Assembly: GCA_002392505.1 (NCBI GenBank)
Contig: DGHD01000031.1
Span: 9,705-37,346 of the forward strand
Length of the DNA: 27,642 nucleotides
Reading direction: 5' to 3'
Source of the DNA: Christensenella sp. UBA3857
GTDB lineage: Bacteria; Bacillota; Clostridia; Christensenellales; CAG-138
This document shows positions 7,804 to 15,028 of the stretch, one piece after another. Under the pieces are notes generated by a model. The model saw nothing but the letters and a program-made list of their open reading frames with translations, did no database searches and was not told where the DNA came from. The translations under genes and the position numbers were made by a program. The first letter of the stretch is position 1, and each line of letters begins with the position of its first letter.

Positions 7804-10800
7804 TTATTTTTTCTCTCTTTGCAGCGCTCCGGAGGTGATGAGCCAGTAAATGAGCATCAGTACTGCGAGCGCGGGCAATATCACCTGCGGACCGATGACG
7901 CTTTTGATAAACTCGAGCACGTTGGGGAATATAATGTAATCATCCCCGGCAGCTATCACCTGTTTGATCAAGCCCTGTCTGTTCATTGAAAGCAACGTGA
8001 ACACCGGCAGCGAAAGCACAAGCCAAAGCGTCTGTTTCGCGGCGTCCGCCATGCGCTGTTTAACGATCGAAGAGCGCTCTGTGCCTGCCCTGCGCAGTAT
8101 TGCGATCTTATCCGCGAGCCTTGCGTTTTCATCGTTCTGCACAGAAGAAATGACGAAAAAGAACAGCACGGCGAGTATTGCGCCGAAGAGACCGTAAGTT
8201 GCAAGTGTGCGGAGCATCTCCTGCCGCACCAGCTCCTTGTCCTCCACCCAATTGGCGTATTCGATGTTGTATTTCGCGCAAATGTTGCTGATGCTCTTAA
8301 GAGTGCTCTCGTTGACCGACATCTCGTTAAGATAGATCCTGGCTGAGTTATAACAGGTGAATTCGCTCAATGCGTCAAAGGAAGCCTCGGGATCGCTCTT
8401 TGCAAGCTCCACCGCCTTTTCAGCAAACGCAGTCGAGCCGATGAGCTGCATGATATGGTTCTTGAACCGCATATTGCCATTAGGCAGCGAAGATATCTCC
8501 TCCCTTGCCTTTGAAGACGGGACCACTCCCGCGATACACAGGTCTATGGATACATCGTCTCTGATAACGTACGTTATCGTATCCCCGGGCTCAAAGGAAT
8601 GTCCGAGCTCATCCCACGGGTTTTCCGGAAAATCGGACAGCACGAAGCCGGTATCCGTATGATAATTCCCGGCTCCCTCGCGTATAATGACGCCCTCGTC
8701 ATCCACCATTACGATCACCTGCTCGCCGTTAAGGAATTTTTCCTTGTCGGCGACAGCGGGATCGAGCCATTTGGAAAACAGTTTCCACAGCCTTTCGGGA
8801 TCGCTGTCTCCGTAGACCGCATAAACTGCGGGCTCGCGAGACTCCATATATCTCTTGCCTTTTTCGCTGAGATCCAATTCTCCCCATCTGTCACGGTTAA
8901 TATTCTGCGATTCAAGGAAAGCCCTGTAAACCGTATTGAAGAAGGGATCCTCCTCCTTGCCTTCCCAGCTGAGCCGCACATTGCCCGTATCCCTTAAACA
9001 CCAATTGATCTTTCCTACGCCCGGAAGCGAGCAGAGCTCCTCTGCGAAGGCGCGCGGAATGACTGTCCTTACCGTCTGACAGGTGCCGGAGGAGCCTTCA
9101 CGTTCGTTCGGCGTCCTGCCCCATTTGTTCGGTTTATACGGGATCCGAATCGTCGGTCTTACAAAAACGCCCTCCACTACCGCCGATACGTCGCAGTAAT
9201 AGGCGCAGCTGGATCTATAGCTCTTTATCCAATGGGCGGATATAAACGTGCAGAAAAGTATGACGGCGCAAACAAAAATGCTTATGAGACGAAGCGTCGC
9301 CGTTTTGAACGCATGTGAACGCCTGTCCCTGACGAGCGTTTCGCCGAGGGAAAGGTATGCGCGCTTGGATCGCTTCATCCTTCTGCTGCGGCGTTTGACG
9401 GACCGGGCGGCGGATCGGCTCAGTATCCTTCTCTTTGCGGTTATGCCCCGCCCTGCGAATATCATCAGCGCCGCCGCAAGCGAGAGCGCAAGCGTACACC
9501 CAATACAGGCGAGTATCGTCAGAAGAGTGCCCGGATAAAACGCGAACGCGAATGAAACTCCCGTTGCCCTTCCCACGATGAAAGCAGCGAAGAAGCCCAC
9601 GATATATGAGACGGCAAGCGAAACGAACGCCATCGGAAGCACCGAAAGCACGCACTCGTACGCCGCCATGGAGAATACCTCGAAGGTCGTGGCGCCGATC
9701 TCCCTCATCCGCATGAAGAACAGCCTTCGCTTGCCCAGATAGGACGCCATAAGGTAAGCGATGATGCTTGCGCTGAGGACAATCAAAAGCACCGTCATCC
9801 CGCGATACATGCCCGCATTTCCCCAAAGGGGATTGGTGAATGCGGAACGGTTCACGACGAAAAGGGATTCGTCGGGCTTTCCGCTGTTTTCGAACGAGGT
9901 GAACAATTCCTCAGCCGTTTCCCACACCCTGCCTTTTTTGAGATCGGGCGAGAGTTCGTAAAAGAACACCTCGACCTTATCCACGGCAAGCTCGTCGAAT
10001 CTGTTTGCCGTGATCACGGCGGACGGCAGATCGGGGTTTAAGTCCATGCCGTTTACGATGCACTGCGTCATATTGTCCCAGCCAACGCTGTAACGCTCCA
10101 TCGTTCCGACGAGTTTGAAGCTTACCTTGTTGAGCTTCTTTGTTCCGAAAACACGCTCCGGAGTAAAATCCCTGCGTTCGGGATACCGATCCCCGCCGGG
10201 AACAGCTTCCGAAGCTTCGCCGTATTCAGCGGGCTCCGCGCCGTCGTCCTCCGCTTCGGGCTCGACACCGTCCCCATAATCGTCTTCGCCGTCAGCTCCG
10301 ATCCCCGTCGGGTCCTCCGGCGGAGTCTCGCCGGGGTGCGCCTTCTTCCAAGCCTCGCAAGCCTCAAGATACAGCCGCTCACACTCCGAATAGATATAGA
10401 CCATATCGTCATGCTCCGCGATATAGAAGCTGATCTCCTTTCCAAGCTCATAACTCTCGCCGAGCATCTCAAGCGCATAAAGCTCCATCACAATCTCATT
10501 ATCTGCTTCCGGCCAGCGCCCATCGTAAAGCTCGATATGCTGCTGACGGGCAAATTCCGGAGTGAATGTCCCTATTGCGAGCGCCGTCGGATTTCGGTAT
10601 GAATTATCGAATCCGATCTCTATATGTTCCTCGGGTATAACGTCAAAACGCGAATCGCCATAGGGTTCATCCGTCAGCGGGTCGATCTCGAGCGCGCCGG
10701 GATAAAGCCGATAAAGCGAGCTGCCGCGGCGGACGCTGCCGCACGGCACGAGAGAAGACTCGTTTTCAAAGGAATCGCCGCGCGCTCTGACCGCCCAAGT

Positions 10801-10971
10801 TCCGAAATTCATGTAGTTCGCCTGCATCCTGTAGGCGTTCAGATTATCCTGCAGCAGGAGCGTAAACACAAGGAAAAACACCGCAAGGCAGGTCATCACG
10901 CGCATGCGCCTGACCTCTTTTTTGCGGCGTTTCAAGCCCTTTTTGAACATTCCCCATCCGTAGTCGCTCAT
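7804..10971 (-). CDS. Large ABC transporter permease with two FtsX-type halves
   Basis: The 1055-residue membrane protein appears to be built from two similar halves. The first has a membrane segment at about 25-41, an extracytoplasmic domain (about 45-388) and three segments at about 391-505. A very basic cytoplasmic linker (about 513-550) follows. The second half has a segment at about 560-580, another extracytoplasmic domain, and three segments in the last 125 residues. FtsX-like motifs occur before the basic linker (RMREIGATTFEVF) and in the last part (AILRRAGTERSSIVKQRM). An unusually acidic, Pro/Gly-rich stretch lies at about 216-260 in the first extracellular domain. AAAGGAG is near the start. 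The two large ectodomains suggest ligand binding or coupling to the kinase. Whether it exports a substrate or only transmits force or signal is unknown. Confidence 0.88.
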   Translation of the reverse strand: MSDYGWGMFKKGLKRRKKEVRRMRVMTCLAVFFLVFTLLLQDNLNAYRMQANYMNFGTWAVRARGDSFENESSLVPCGSVRRGSSLYRLYPGALEIDPLTDEPYGDSRFDVIPEEHIEIGFDNSYRNPTALAIGTFTPEFARQQHIELYDGRWPEADNEIVMELYALEMLGESYELGKEISFYIAEHDDMVYIYSECERLYLEACEAWKKAHPGETPPEDPTGIGADGEDDYGDGVEPEAEDDGAEPAEYGEASEAVPGGDRYPERRDFTPERVFGTKKLNKVSFKLVGTMERYSVGWDNMTQCIVNGMDLNPDLPSAVITANRFDELAVDKVEVFFYELSPDLKKGRVWETAEELFTSFENSGKPDESLFVVNRSAFTNPLWGNAGMYRGMTVLLIVLSASIIAYLMASYLGKRRLFFMRMREIGATTFEVFSMAAYECVLSVLPMAFVSLAVSYIVGFFAAFIVGRATGVSFAFAFYPGTLLTILACIGCTLALSLAAALMIFAGRGITAKRRILSRSAARSVKRRSRRMKRSKRAYLSLGETLVRDRRSHAFKTATLRLISIFVCAVILFCTFISAHWIKSYRSSCAYYCDVSAVVEGVFVRPTIRIPYKPNKWGRTPNEREGSSGTCQTVRTVIPRAFAEELCSLPGVGKINWCLRDTGNVRLSWEGKEEDPFFNTVYRAFLESQNINRDRWGELDLSEKGKRYMESREPAVYAVYGDSDPERLWKLFSKWLDPAVADKEKFLNGEQVIVMVDDEGVIIREGAGNYHTDTGFVLSDFPENPWDELGHSFEPGDTITYVIRDDVSIDLCIAGVVPSSKAREEISSLPNGNMRFKNHIMQLIGSTAFAEKAVELAKSDPEASFDALSEFTCYNSARIYLNEMSVNESTLKSISNICAKYNIEYANWVEDKELVRQEMLRTLATYGLFGAILAVLFFFVISSVQNDENARLADKIAILRRAGTERSSIVKQRMADAAKQTLWLVLSLPVFTLLSMNRQGLIKQVIAAGDDYIIFPNVLEFIKSVIGPQVILPALAVLMLIYWLITSGALQREKK

Positions 10972-11019
10972 GGCATTTCTCCTTTTAATTCTGTCGGCGG
11001 CAAGATTTTGCGCCTTTAC

Positions 11020-11058
11020 AGTATAAGTTTAACAAACCAATCTTACAGGAACCTTACA
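11020..11058 (-). promoter_or_regulatory. Predicted response-regulator-controlled promoter of the ABC permease gene
   Basis: On the minus strand two TGTAAG hexamers are separated by 5 bases (plus-strand CTTACA at 11042-11047 and 11053-11058), an exact 11-bp period. The proximal copy overlaps the -35 position (CTGTAA), 17 bp from a good -10, TATACT (11020-11025). Hexamer-N5-hexamer repeats at 11-bp period are the binding pattern of OmpR-family regulators such as CiaR and WalR/YycF. The adjacent regulator is the obvious candidate. The poor -35 suggests activator dependence. Confidence 0.6.
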
Positions 11059-11081
11059 CGGAAGGGATGTTTCAAAATATA

Positions 11082-12239
11082 TTATTCTGTTATGCTGGTT
11101 TTAAGAGAGAACCGCGGGAAGACGAGCTCGACTGCGGAGCCGTTATCCGGATTTTTTATGACGAGCTTGCCGGAATGGCGGACGGCTGTCTCCTTTGCGA
11201 GGGAAAGACCGATGCCGAATGAAGTGCCGTCGTCGCTGCCGACGGCGTATCTTTCGATGAGCGCGCCGCTCCGGACGCCGGGACCGTTGTCAAAAACGGT
11301 GATCGAAACGTCCTTTTCGGTCGAGGAGACTGTGACGCGCACGGGATCGGCATTCTCCATGTGCTTTTCGGCGTTGACGATGAGGTTCCTGACCGCCTCC
11401 TTGACGCGCACCCGGTCGCAGTTCACCGTAACGCTTTCGCCCGAGACGACCGCCCTAATACCGTTTGCCTCGAGCTCGGCGGCGGTCTCCCGCACGAGCT
11501 CGATCATATCCGCGCTTTCGAATTCCATGCGGACCTTTCCCGCACGGAGGCGCGCAAGGCTTAAAAGCCCCGCCGTGTATGCGTCGATGCGGGCGGCGCA
11601 TTCCCTTGCGGCGGAGAGCCTTTCCTCCGTCATGCCGCCGCGCTCCATCAGATCGAGATTCAGAAGAATGCCGCTCGTTGGAGATTTGATCTCGTGCGCG
11701 ACGTTCTCGACGTATTTCCTTATCTCGTCCGCCGAATCCGCTCTCAGGGCGTTTGCCCGATCGACCTGTGAAAAGAGCTTCGCGATCAGCCTCTCGTCGG
11801 GCGTCCCGGCTTTGAAAGGCTCCTCCCCTTTAAGCGCGGCGTTGACGCGGCGTGTAAGCTCCTCTTCGTACTTTACGCGCCGTCTTCTTTCCGCAGCGAG
11901 GAACAGCGCTGCGCCGCCGATCACAAGGAGCGCCGCTGCGAAGATACCGTAATACACGCCGTCGGGAACGAGCCTGCTCATGTAATGATCGACCGGGAGC
12001 GAAGAATAGCCGATTGCTTTAAGCGCCGCCCTGCCCTCCTCCGCCGACTTTCCTGAGGGCGAGGCGCCGATCAGCGCGCCCGCATACTCGTTGACTTTGC
12101 CGGGTCCGTTTTCGTTTACGGCGTCGGCAAGGCTTTCAAGCCCCATGCGCATCCTTGCCGTGAAGAACGCCGCCTCCCCCGCAAGGAGCAGACAGCAGAC
12201 GACCGCCGTTATGATGATCACCGCAGAGTATCTTTTCAT
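11082..12239 (-). CDS. Membrane sensor histidine kinase
   Basis: This 385-residue two-component sensor has two membrane segments (about 5-27 and 95-116) around a short extracytoplasmic loop of about 65 residues. A HisKA dimerisation domain follows, with VAHEIKSPTSG (phosphoacceptor H182). The HATPase domain has N-box NLIVNAEKH, G1 box FDNGPGV and G2 box FGIGLSLAK. A HAMP-like linker of about 50 residues connects them. It begins 7 bp after the response regulator gene. The short sensor loop suggests it may read the adjacent ABC permease rather than a free ligand, as in Bce-type modules, although the loop is longer than in the intramembrane-sensing kinases; this is inference. A 110-bp gap with its own promoter separates it from the permease gene. 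Confidence 0.92.
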   Translation of the reverse strand: MKRYSAVIIITAVVCCLLLAGEAAFFTARMRMGLESLADAVNENGPGKVNEYAGALIGASPSGKSAEEGRAALKAIGYSSLPVDHYMSRLVPDGVYYGIFAAALLVIGGAALFLAAERRRRVKYEEELTRRVNAALKGEEPFKAGTPDERLIAKLFSQVDRANALRADSADEIRKYVENVAHEIKSPTSGILLNLDLMERGGMTEERLSAARECAARIDAYTAGLLSLARLRAGKVRMEFESADMIELVRETAAELEANGIRAVVSGESVTVNCDRVRVKEAVRNLIVNAEKHMENADPVRVTVSSTEKDVSITVFDNGPGVRSGALIERYAVGSDDGTSFGIGLSLAKETAVRHSGKLVIKNPDNGSAVELVFPRFSLKTSITE

Positions 12240-12246
12240 ATCAGCC

Positions 12247-12936
12247 TCATTTCCCCGTTACGCATGGCAGCGCCCATCTGTAACCGACGCCGCGCACGGT
12301 CTCTACAACGGGTCTGCCGTTATAACTGCCGAGCTCCTTCCTGAGCCTCGAAACGAGCACGGAAAGGGTGTTCCCGTCGACCGAATCGGCGTCGTTCGCC
12401 CAAAGCGTATCGAATATGTACTCGCGCTTAAGGAGCCTGCCGCCGCTCTTCAGGAACAACTCGAGAAGCTCCCTCTCGCCTCGGCGCAGCGTTCTTTCCT
12501 CCCCCGCTACGAACAGCTTGCCGTCGGACAGACGGTACTCGATATGCCCGCTTACTATCGTGCCCATAGTCTGACTTCGGCGAAGGTTCGCCTCTATGCG
12601 TGCAAGCAGCTCGCCCGCGCGGAACGGCTTTGTGACGTAATCGTCCGCCCCGCAGGACAGCCCCTCGATAACGGTGTCCTCGCCGTTGAGCGCGGTGAGT
12701 ATTATAACGGGCGCATCGTGCCTTGCCCTTATTTCACGCACGAGCTCCAGCCCGGAACCGTCCCCGAGCATTAAATCGACGATATAAAGCGACACGCCGC
12801 TTTCATTCTCCGCAGCCTCGCGCCCTTTTGTGAACGAGCCCGCGCTCACGGTCTCGTAGCCTGCGCCGGTCAGGAGCTCCTTAAGTCCCGTCCTGAGCAC
12901 GCCGTCGTCTTCGATCAAAAGTATCTTCAAGGTCAT
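12247..12936 (-). CDS. OmpR/PhoB-family response regulator
   Basis: The receiver domain has the acidic pocket (LLIEDD), phosphoacceptor D54 in YIVDLMLGDG, the switch threonine in ILTALNG and YVTKPF. A winged-helix DNA-binding domain follows, ending in SRLRKELG and ETVRGVGYRW. It is the first gene of the operon and is probably phosphorylated by the kinase that follows. The start is uncertain. The ATG used here has GGGGTGA directly against it, too close for normal spacing. A TTG two codons later (12928-12930) would have that ribosome site about 6-7 bases upstream and would give the family-typical N-terminus MKILLIEDD. The true start may therefore be 12930. Confidence 0.92.
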   Translation of the reverse strand: MTLKILLIEDDGVLRTGLKELLTGAGYETVSAGSFTKGREAAENESGVSLYIVDLMLGDGSGLELVREIRARHDAPVIILTALNGEDTVIEGLSCGADDYVTKPFRAGELLARIEANLRRSQTMGTIVSGHIEYRLSDGKLFVAGEERTLRRGERELLELFLKSGGRLLKREYIFDTLWANDADSVDGNTLSVLVSRLRKELGSYNGRPVVETVRGVGYRWALPCVTGK

Positions 12937-12961
12937 TCACCCCGCTTATGTTTATATAAAA

Positions 12962-12990
12962 AGCATAGCCCAAACGGGCGGGCTTGTCAA
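12962..12990 (-). promoter_or_regulatory. Sigma-A promoter of the regulator-kinase operon
   Basis: On the minus strand a perfect TTGACA (12985-12990) is followed after 17 bp by TATGCT (12962-12967). A 6-bp inverted repeat (CGGGCG 12975-12980 / CGCCCG 12995-13000) flanks the -35 and could be an operator. No TGTAAG direct repeat is seen here. Confidence 0.75.
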
Positions 12991-13065
12991 GAAACGCCCG
13001 AAATACGGACAATAACAACGGCGTTTCGGTCTCTTAAAAGATTTTACGAAATCGCTTAAGTTTTT

Positions 13066-13095
13066 TTGATAAGTGCGGGCGGGAGTATTTATAAT
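13066..13095 (+). promoter_or_regulatory. Sigma-A promoter of an unassigned short transcript
   Basis: TTGATA (13066-13071), an 18-bp spacer and a perfect TATAAT (13090-13095) read towards a terminator about 165 bp downstream, with no recognised gene between. Confidence 0.6.
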
Positions 13096-13101
13096 AAAAA
13101 T

Positions 13102-13293
13102 GAATCGAAAAGATACCCGGCCGGAACCCGCTCACTCCGCTTAATGAACGGCATAGGCCGCGCGGCTTGGAGCTGCAGAAAAATGGATTTCGGCATTTCC
13201 GACGCGCGCATGGACGGCGTGAGGGACGAGTTGATAAAGCATATCTGACAAACAAAGGGGCGTCTTCCCCAACGGAAGACGCCCCTGTTTTTT
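13102..13293 (+). other. Candidate small RNA or leader/small-ORF transcript of about 190 nt
   Basis: The gap between the regulator operon and the atp operon (12937-13374) contains a complete promoter-terminator unit on the + strand. I do not recognise the RNA; it shows no tmRNA, RNase P or SRP hallmarks that I can see. It has local hairpin potential (GCCGCGCGGC; TCGG-CATTT-CCGA at about 13189-13201). A short frame 13144-13248 (34 codons; internal ATG at 13183 gives 21 codons, ending RDELIKHI) has codon use like the neighbouring genes, but only a poorly spaced GGAG as ribosome site. It could be a small protein, the remnant of a gene, or non-coding. Confidence 0.4.
13256..13293 (+). terminator. 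Strong intrinsic terminator ahead of the atp operon
   Basis: A perfect 13-bp stem (13256-13268 with 13274-13286) closes a CCAAC loop and is followed by GTTTTTTG. It isolates the unassigned short transcript from the atp promoter just downstream. Confidence 0.9.
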
Positions 13294-13315
13294 GCTTTGC
13301 GGCGGTCCCTGCGGC

Positions 13316-13344
13316 TTGACACGGGGAATGCGGTGTAATATAAT
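13316..13344 (+). promoter_or_regulatory. Consensus sigma-A promoter of the ATP synthase operon
   Basis: TTGACA (13316-13321), a 17-bp spacer and TATAAT (13339-13344) match the consensus at every position. It lies 30 bp before the first gene, as expected for a strongly expressed housekeeping operon. Confidence 0.9.
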
Positions 13345-13374
13345 ATATGGAAAGTTTTAAGGAGGCGATCTGCC

Positions 13375-13671
13375 TTGAAAGCGCTCTTGCCCCTGCTCAT
13401 CCCGTTTTTCGGCGGCGTCGCGATCGAGACCGTGAATTTCTTCATAACGCGCGCCGTGCTCAAAAAGCAGAACGGCGCGGCATTCGCCGTACCCCTGCGT
13501 GCGCTGCTCGCGGGCGGGTACATGGCCGCGGTCTATTTCATTGCGCGGGCGGTGACTCCCGATCCCGGCAAATTTCTTATCGCCTCGGCGGTCGGGGCTT
13601 CGGCGGGGCTCCTGGTTTTCACTATACTGCTGATGAGAAGCAGTCTGAAGGGAGGCGGCGAAAATGGGTGA
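13375..13671 (+). CDS. atpI: ATP synthase subunit I-like membrane protein
   Basis: This is a small hydrophobic protein of 98 residues with about four membrane segments. It is the first gene of the atp operon, in the position of atpI, whose product helps assemble the c-ring or supplies Mg2+ in other bacteria. The start is TTG at 13375, supported by AAGGAGG 9 bases upstream. Its 3' end overlaps atpB by 8 bases. The assignment rests on position, size and hydrophobicity, because AtpI proteins are poorly conserved. Confidence 0.72.
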   Translation: MKALLPLLIPFFGGVAIETVNFFITRAVLKKQNGAAFAVPLRALLAGGYMAAVYFIARAVTPDPGKFLIASAVGASAGLLVFTILLMRSSLKGGGENG

Positions 13672-14326
13672 AGCGAGCGAACCCATCGTAAAGCTGTTCG
13701 GATGGTTCGACATCTCGGCGGAGGTCATAACCATGTTCGTTATGATAGCCGTCGTCGCGGTCGTTTCTCTTATCGTCACACGCAATCTCAAGGAACGCCC
13801 CGGCAAATTCCAGAACATGATCGAGGCGGCTGTCGAATACCTTGACAATTTCTTTGCCGACATCCTCGGCAAAAAATACGCGAGGAAATACCTCTTCTAC
13901 CTCGCCTCGCTTTTCGCGTTCATAATAATAGCAAACTACTCCGGGCTGATCCCGGGCGTGGGGTACTTCCGCTGGTTCAAGGCGCCGACCTCCTCGCTTT
14001 CGGTCACGCTCGGTCTTTCGATATGCACCTTCTTCTTCATCCAGATCGCCGGCATCAGCATGGGCGCGAAGCACTATCTGAAGCATTTCCTCACCCCGAT
14101 CGTGCCGCTCATACTGATGGATGAATTCATAAAGCCCGCTTCCCTTGCGCTGAGGCTCTTCGGCAACATATTCGGCGAGGAGACCGTGCTCGAAAACCTG
14201 TACAACATAATCCCCATCGGCGCGCCGCTGATCATGATGGCGCTTTCGCTCATATTCTGCGCGATACAGGCGATGGTCTACACGATGCTTACCGCCTCAT
14301 ATCTTGAGGAGTTCATAGAAGAATAA
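13664..14326 (+). CDS. atpB: ATP synthase F0 subunit a
   Basis: This is the membrane stator subunit that provides the two proton half-channels against the c-ring. The 220-residue protein has five or six hydrophobic helices and the invariant channel arginine, R164, in SLALRLFGNIFGEE (160-173). LIPGVGYF and EFIKPAS are also family motifs. It is somewhat shorter than E. coli subunit a (271) but normal for Firmicutes. GGGAGG lies 8 bases before the start, which overlaps the end of atpI. Confidence 0.95.
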   Translation: MGEASEPIVKLFGWFDISAEVITMFVMIAVVAVVSLIVTRNLKERPGKFQNMIEAAVEYLDNFFADILGKKYARKYLFYLASLFAFIIIANYSGLIPGVGYFRWFKAPTSSLSVTLGLSICTFFFIQIAGISMGAKHYLKHFLTPIVPLILMDEFIKPASLALRLFGNIFGEETVLENLYNIIPIGAPLIMMALSLIFCAIQAMVYTMLTASYLEEFIEE

Positions 14327-14347
14327 CAGTAAAGGAGAAATCATCTT

Positions 14348-14581
14348 ATGACGGATTCCGCGTTTTATGCCATTGCAGCCGCGTTTGCGATAGCTGTTTC
14401 GACCCTCGGTCCCGCCCTCGGTCAGGGCAAGGCGGCGAGGGCGGCGCTTGAGAGCATCGCCCGTCAGCCGGAGGCGGCGAAGGATATTCGTTCGACGCTG
14501 CTGCTTTCGCTCGCGCTGATGGAGGCGCTGACCATTTACGGTCTGCTCATCGCGTTCATGCTGGTGAACAAGATCAAGTGA
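14348..14581 (+). CDS. atpE: ATP synthase F0 subunit c (proton-type)
   Basis: The c-ring rotor subunit has 77 residues in two helices joined by the polar loop ARQPEA. The ion-binding carboxylate is E59 in [11 protein letters not shown] (57-67). Na+-binding c subunits carry Ser-Thr after this Glu, with a Gln in helix 1. Here Q26 is present but the residues after E59 are Ala-Leu, giving EALTIYGL, as in chloroplast proton-driven c subunits. Proton coupling is therefore predicted. AAGGAG lies about 9 bases before the ATG. Confidence 0.95.
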   Translation: MTDSAFYAIAAAFAIAVSTLGPALGQGKAARAALESIARQPEAAKDIRSTLLLSLALMEALTIYGLLIAFMLVNKIK

Positions 14582-14599
14582 CGCTTACGGGCGAGGAAA

Positions 14600-15028
14600 A
14601 TGTCAATCAAGATATCCGACATAATCTGGACGATAATATGCTTCGGGCTGTTCACGCTGGTCATCAACCTGCTGCTTCTGAAGCCCATGCTCCGGTTCAT
14701 GGACGCGCGAAAGGAGAGGCTTGAAAAAGCCCGCGCGCGCAAGGCGGAGCTCGACGGGCTGATGGCGGAGGCGGACGAAAAGCGCGAGCTTCAAAACGCC
14801 GAGGAAAAACGGCTCCTCACGCAAAGCAGGAAGGAGCGGGTCAGCGCCGCCTCCGAGCAGGCAAAGCAGGAGCTTAAGGATTTCGAGGCGGAGCTTTTGC
14901 TGCGCGAAACCGAAGCCAAAGCCCGGATAGAAGCGTTCTCCCTTGAGACGGATAAAAAGCTCGGCGCCGCCATTGAAACGATGGCGGACGCTTATACGGA
15001 TAAGCTCATTACGGGCGGATGGGGCTAA
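14600..15028 (+). CDS. atpF: ATP synthase F0 subunit b (stand-alone copy)
   Basis: This is a peripheral-stalk subunit of 142 residues: one membrane helix (about 8-27) followed by a long charged, Ala/Glu/Lys-rich coiled coil, with the b-subunit signature LLKPMLRFMDARKERLEKA. It is a little short for the family (about 155-170), with an early C-terminus. GAGGAAA lies directly before the ATG. Its TAA stop is immediately followed by the ATG of the fusion gene, which itself begins with a second b-like anchor. The operon thus encodes two b-type anchors, like the b/b' pairs of phototrophs, but with the second one fused. Confidence 0.88.
   Translation: MSIKISDIIWTIICFGLFTLVINLLLLKPMLRFMDARKERLEKARARKAELDGLMAEADEKRELQNAEEKRLLTQSRKERVSAASEQAKQELKDFEAELLLRETEAKARIEAFSLETDKKLGAAIETMADAYTDKLITGGWG

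Noticed and set aside
12937..13065. Autoregulatory TGTAAG repeat at the regulator-kinase promoter
   Set aside because: I searched this promoter for the repeat seen upstream of the permease and did not find it.
14348..14581. Sodium-type c subunit, as in several anaerobes
   Set aside because: Q26 is present, but the Ser-Thr pair after the ion-binding Glu is replaced by Ala-Leu, the proton-type pattern.
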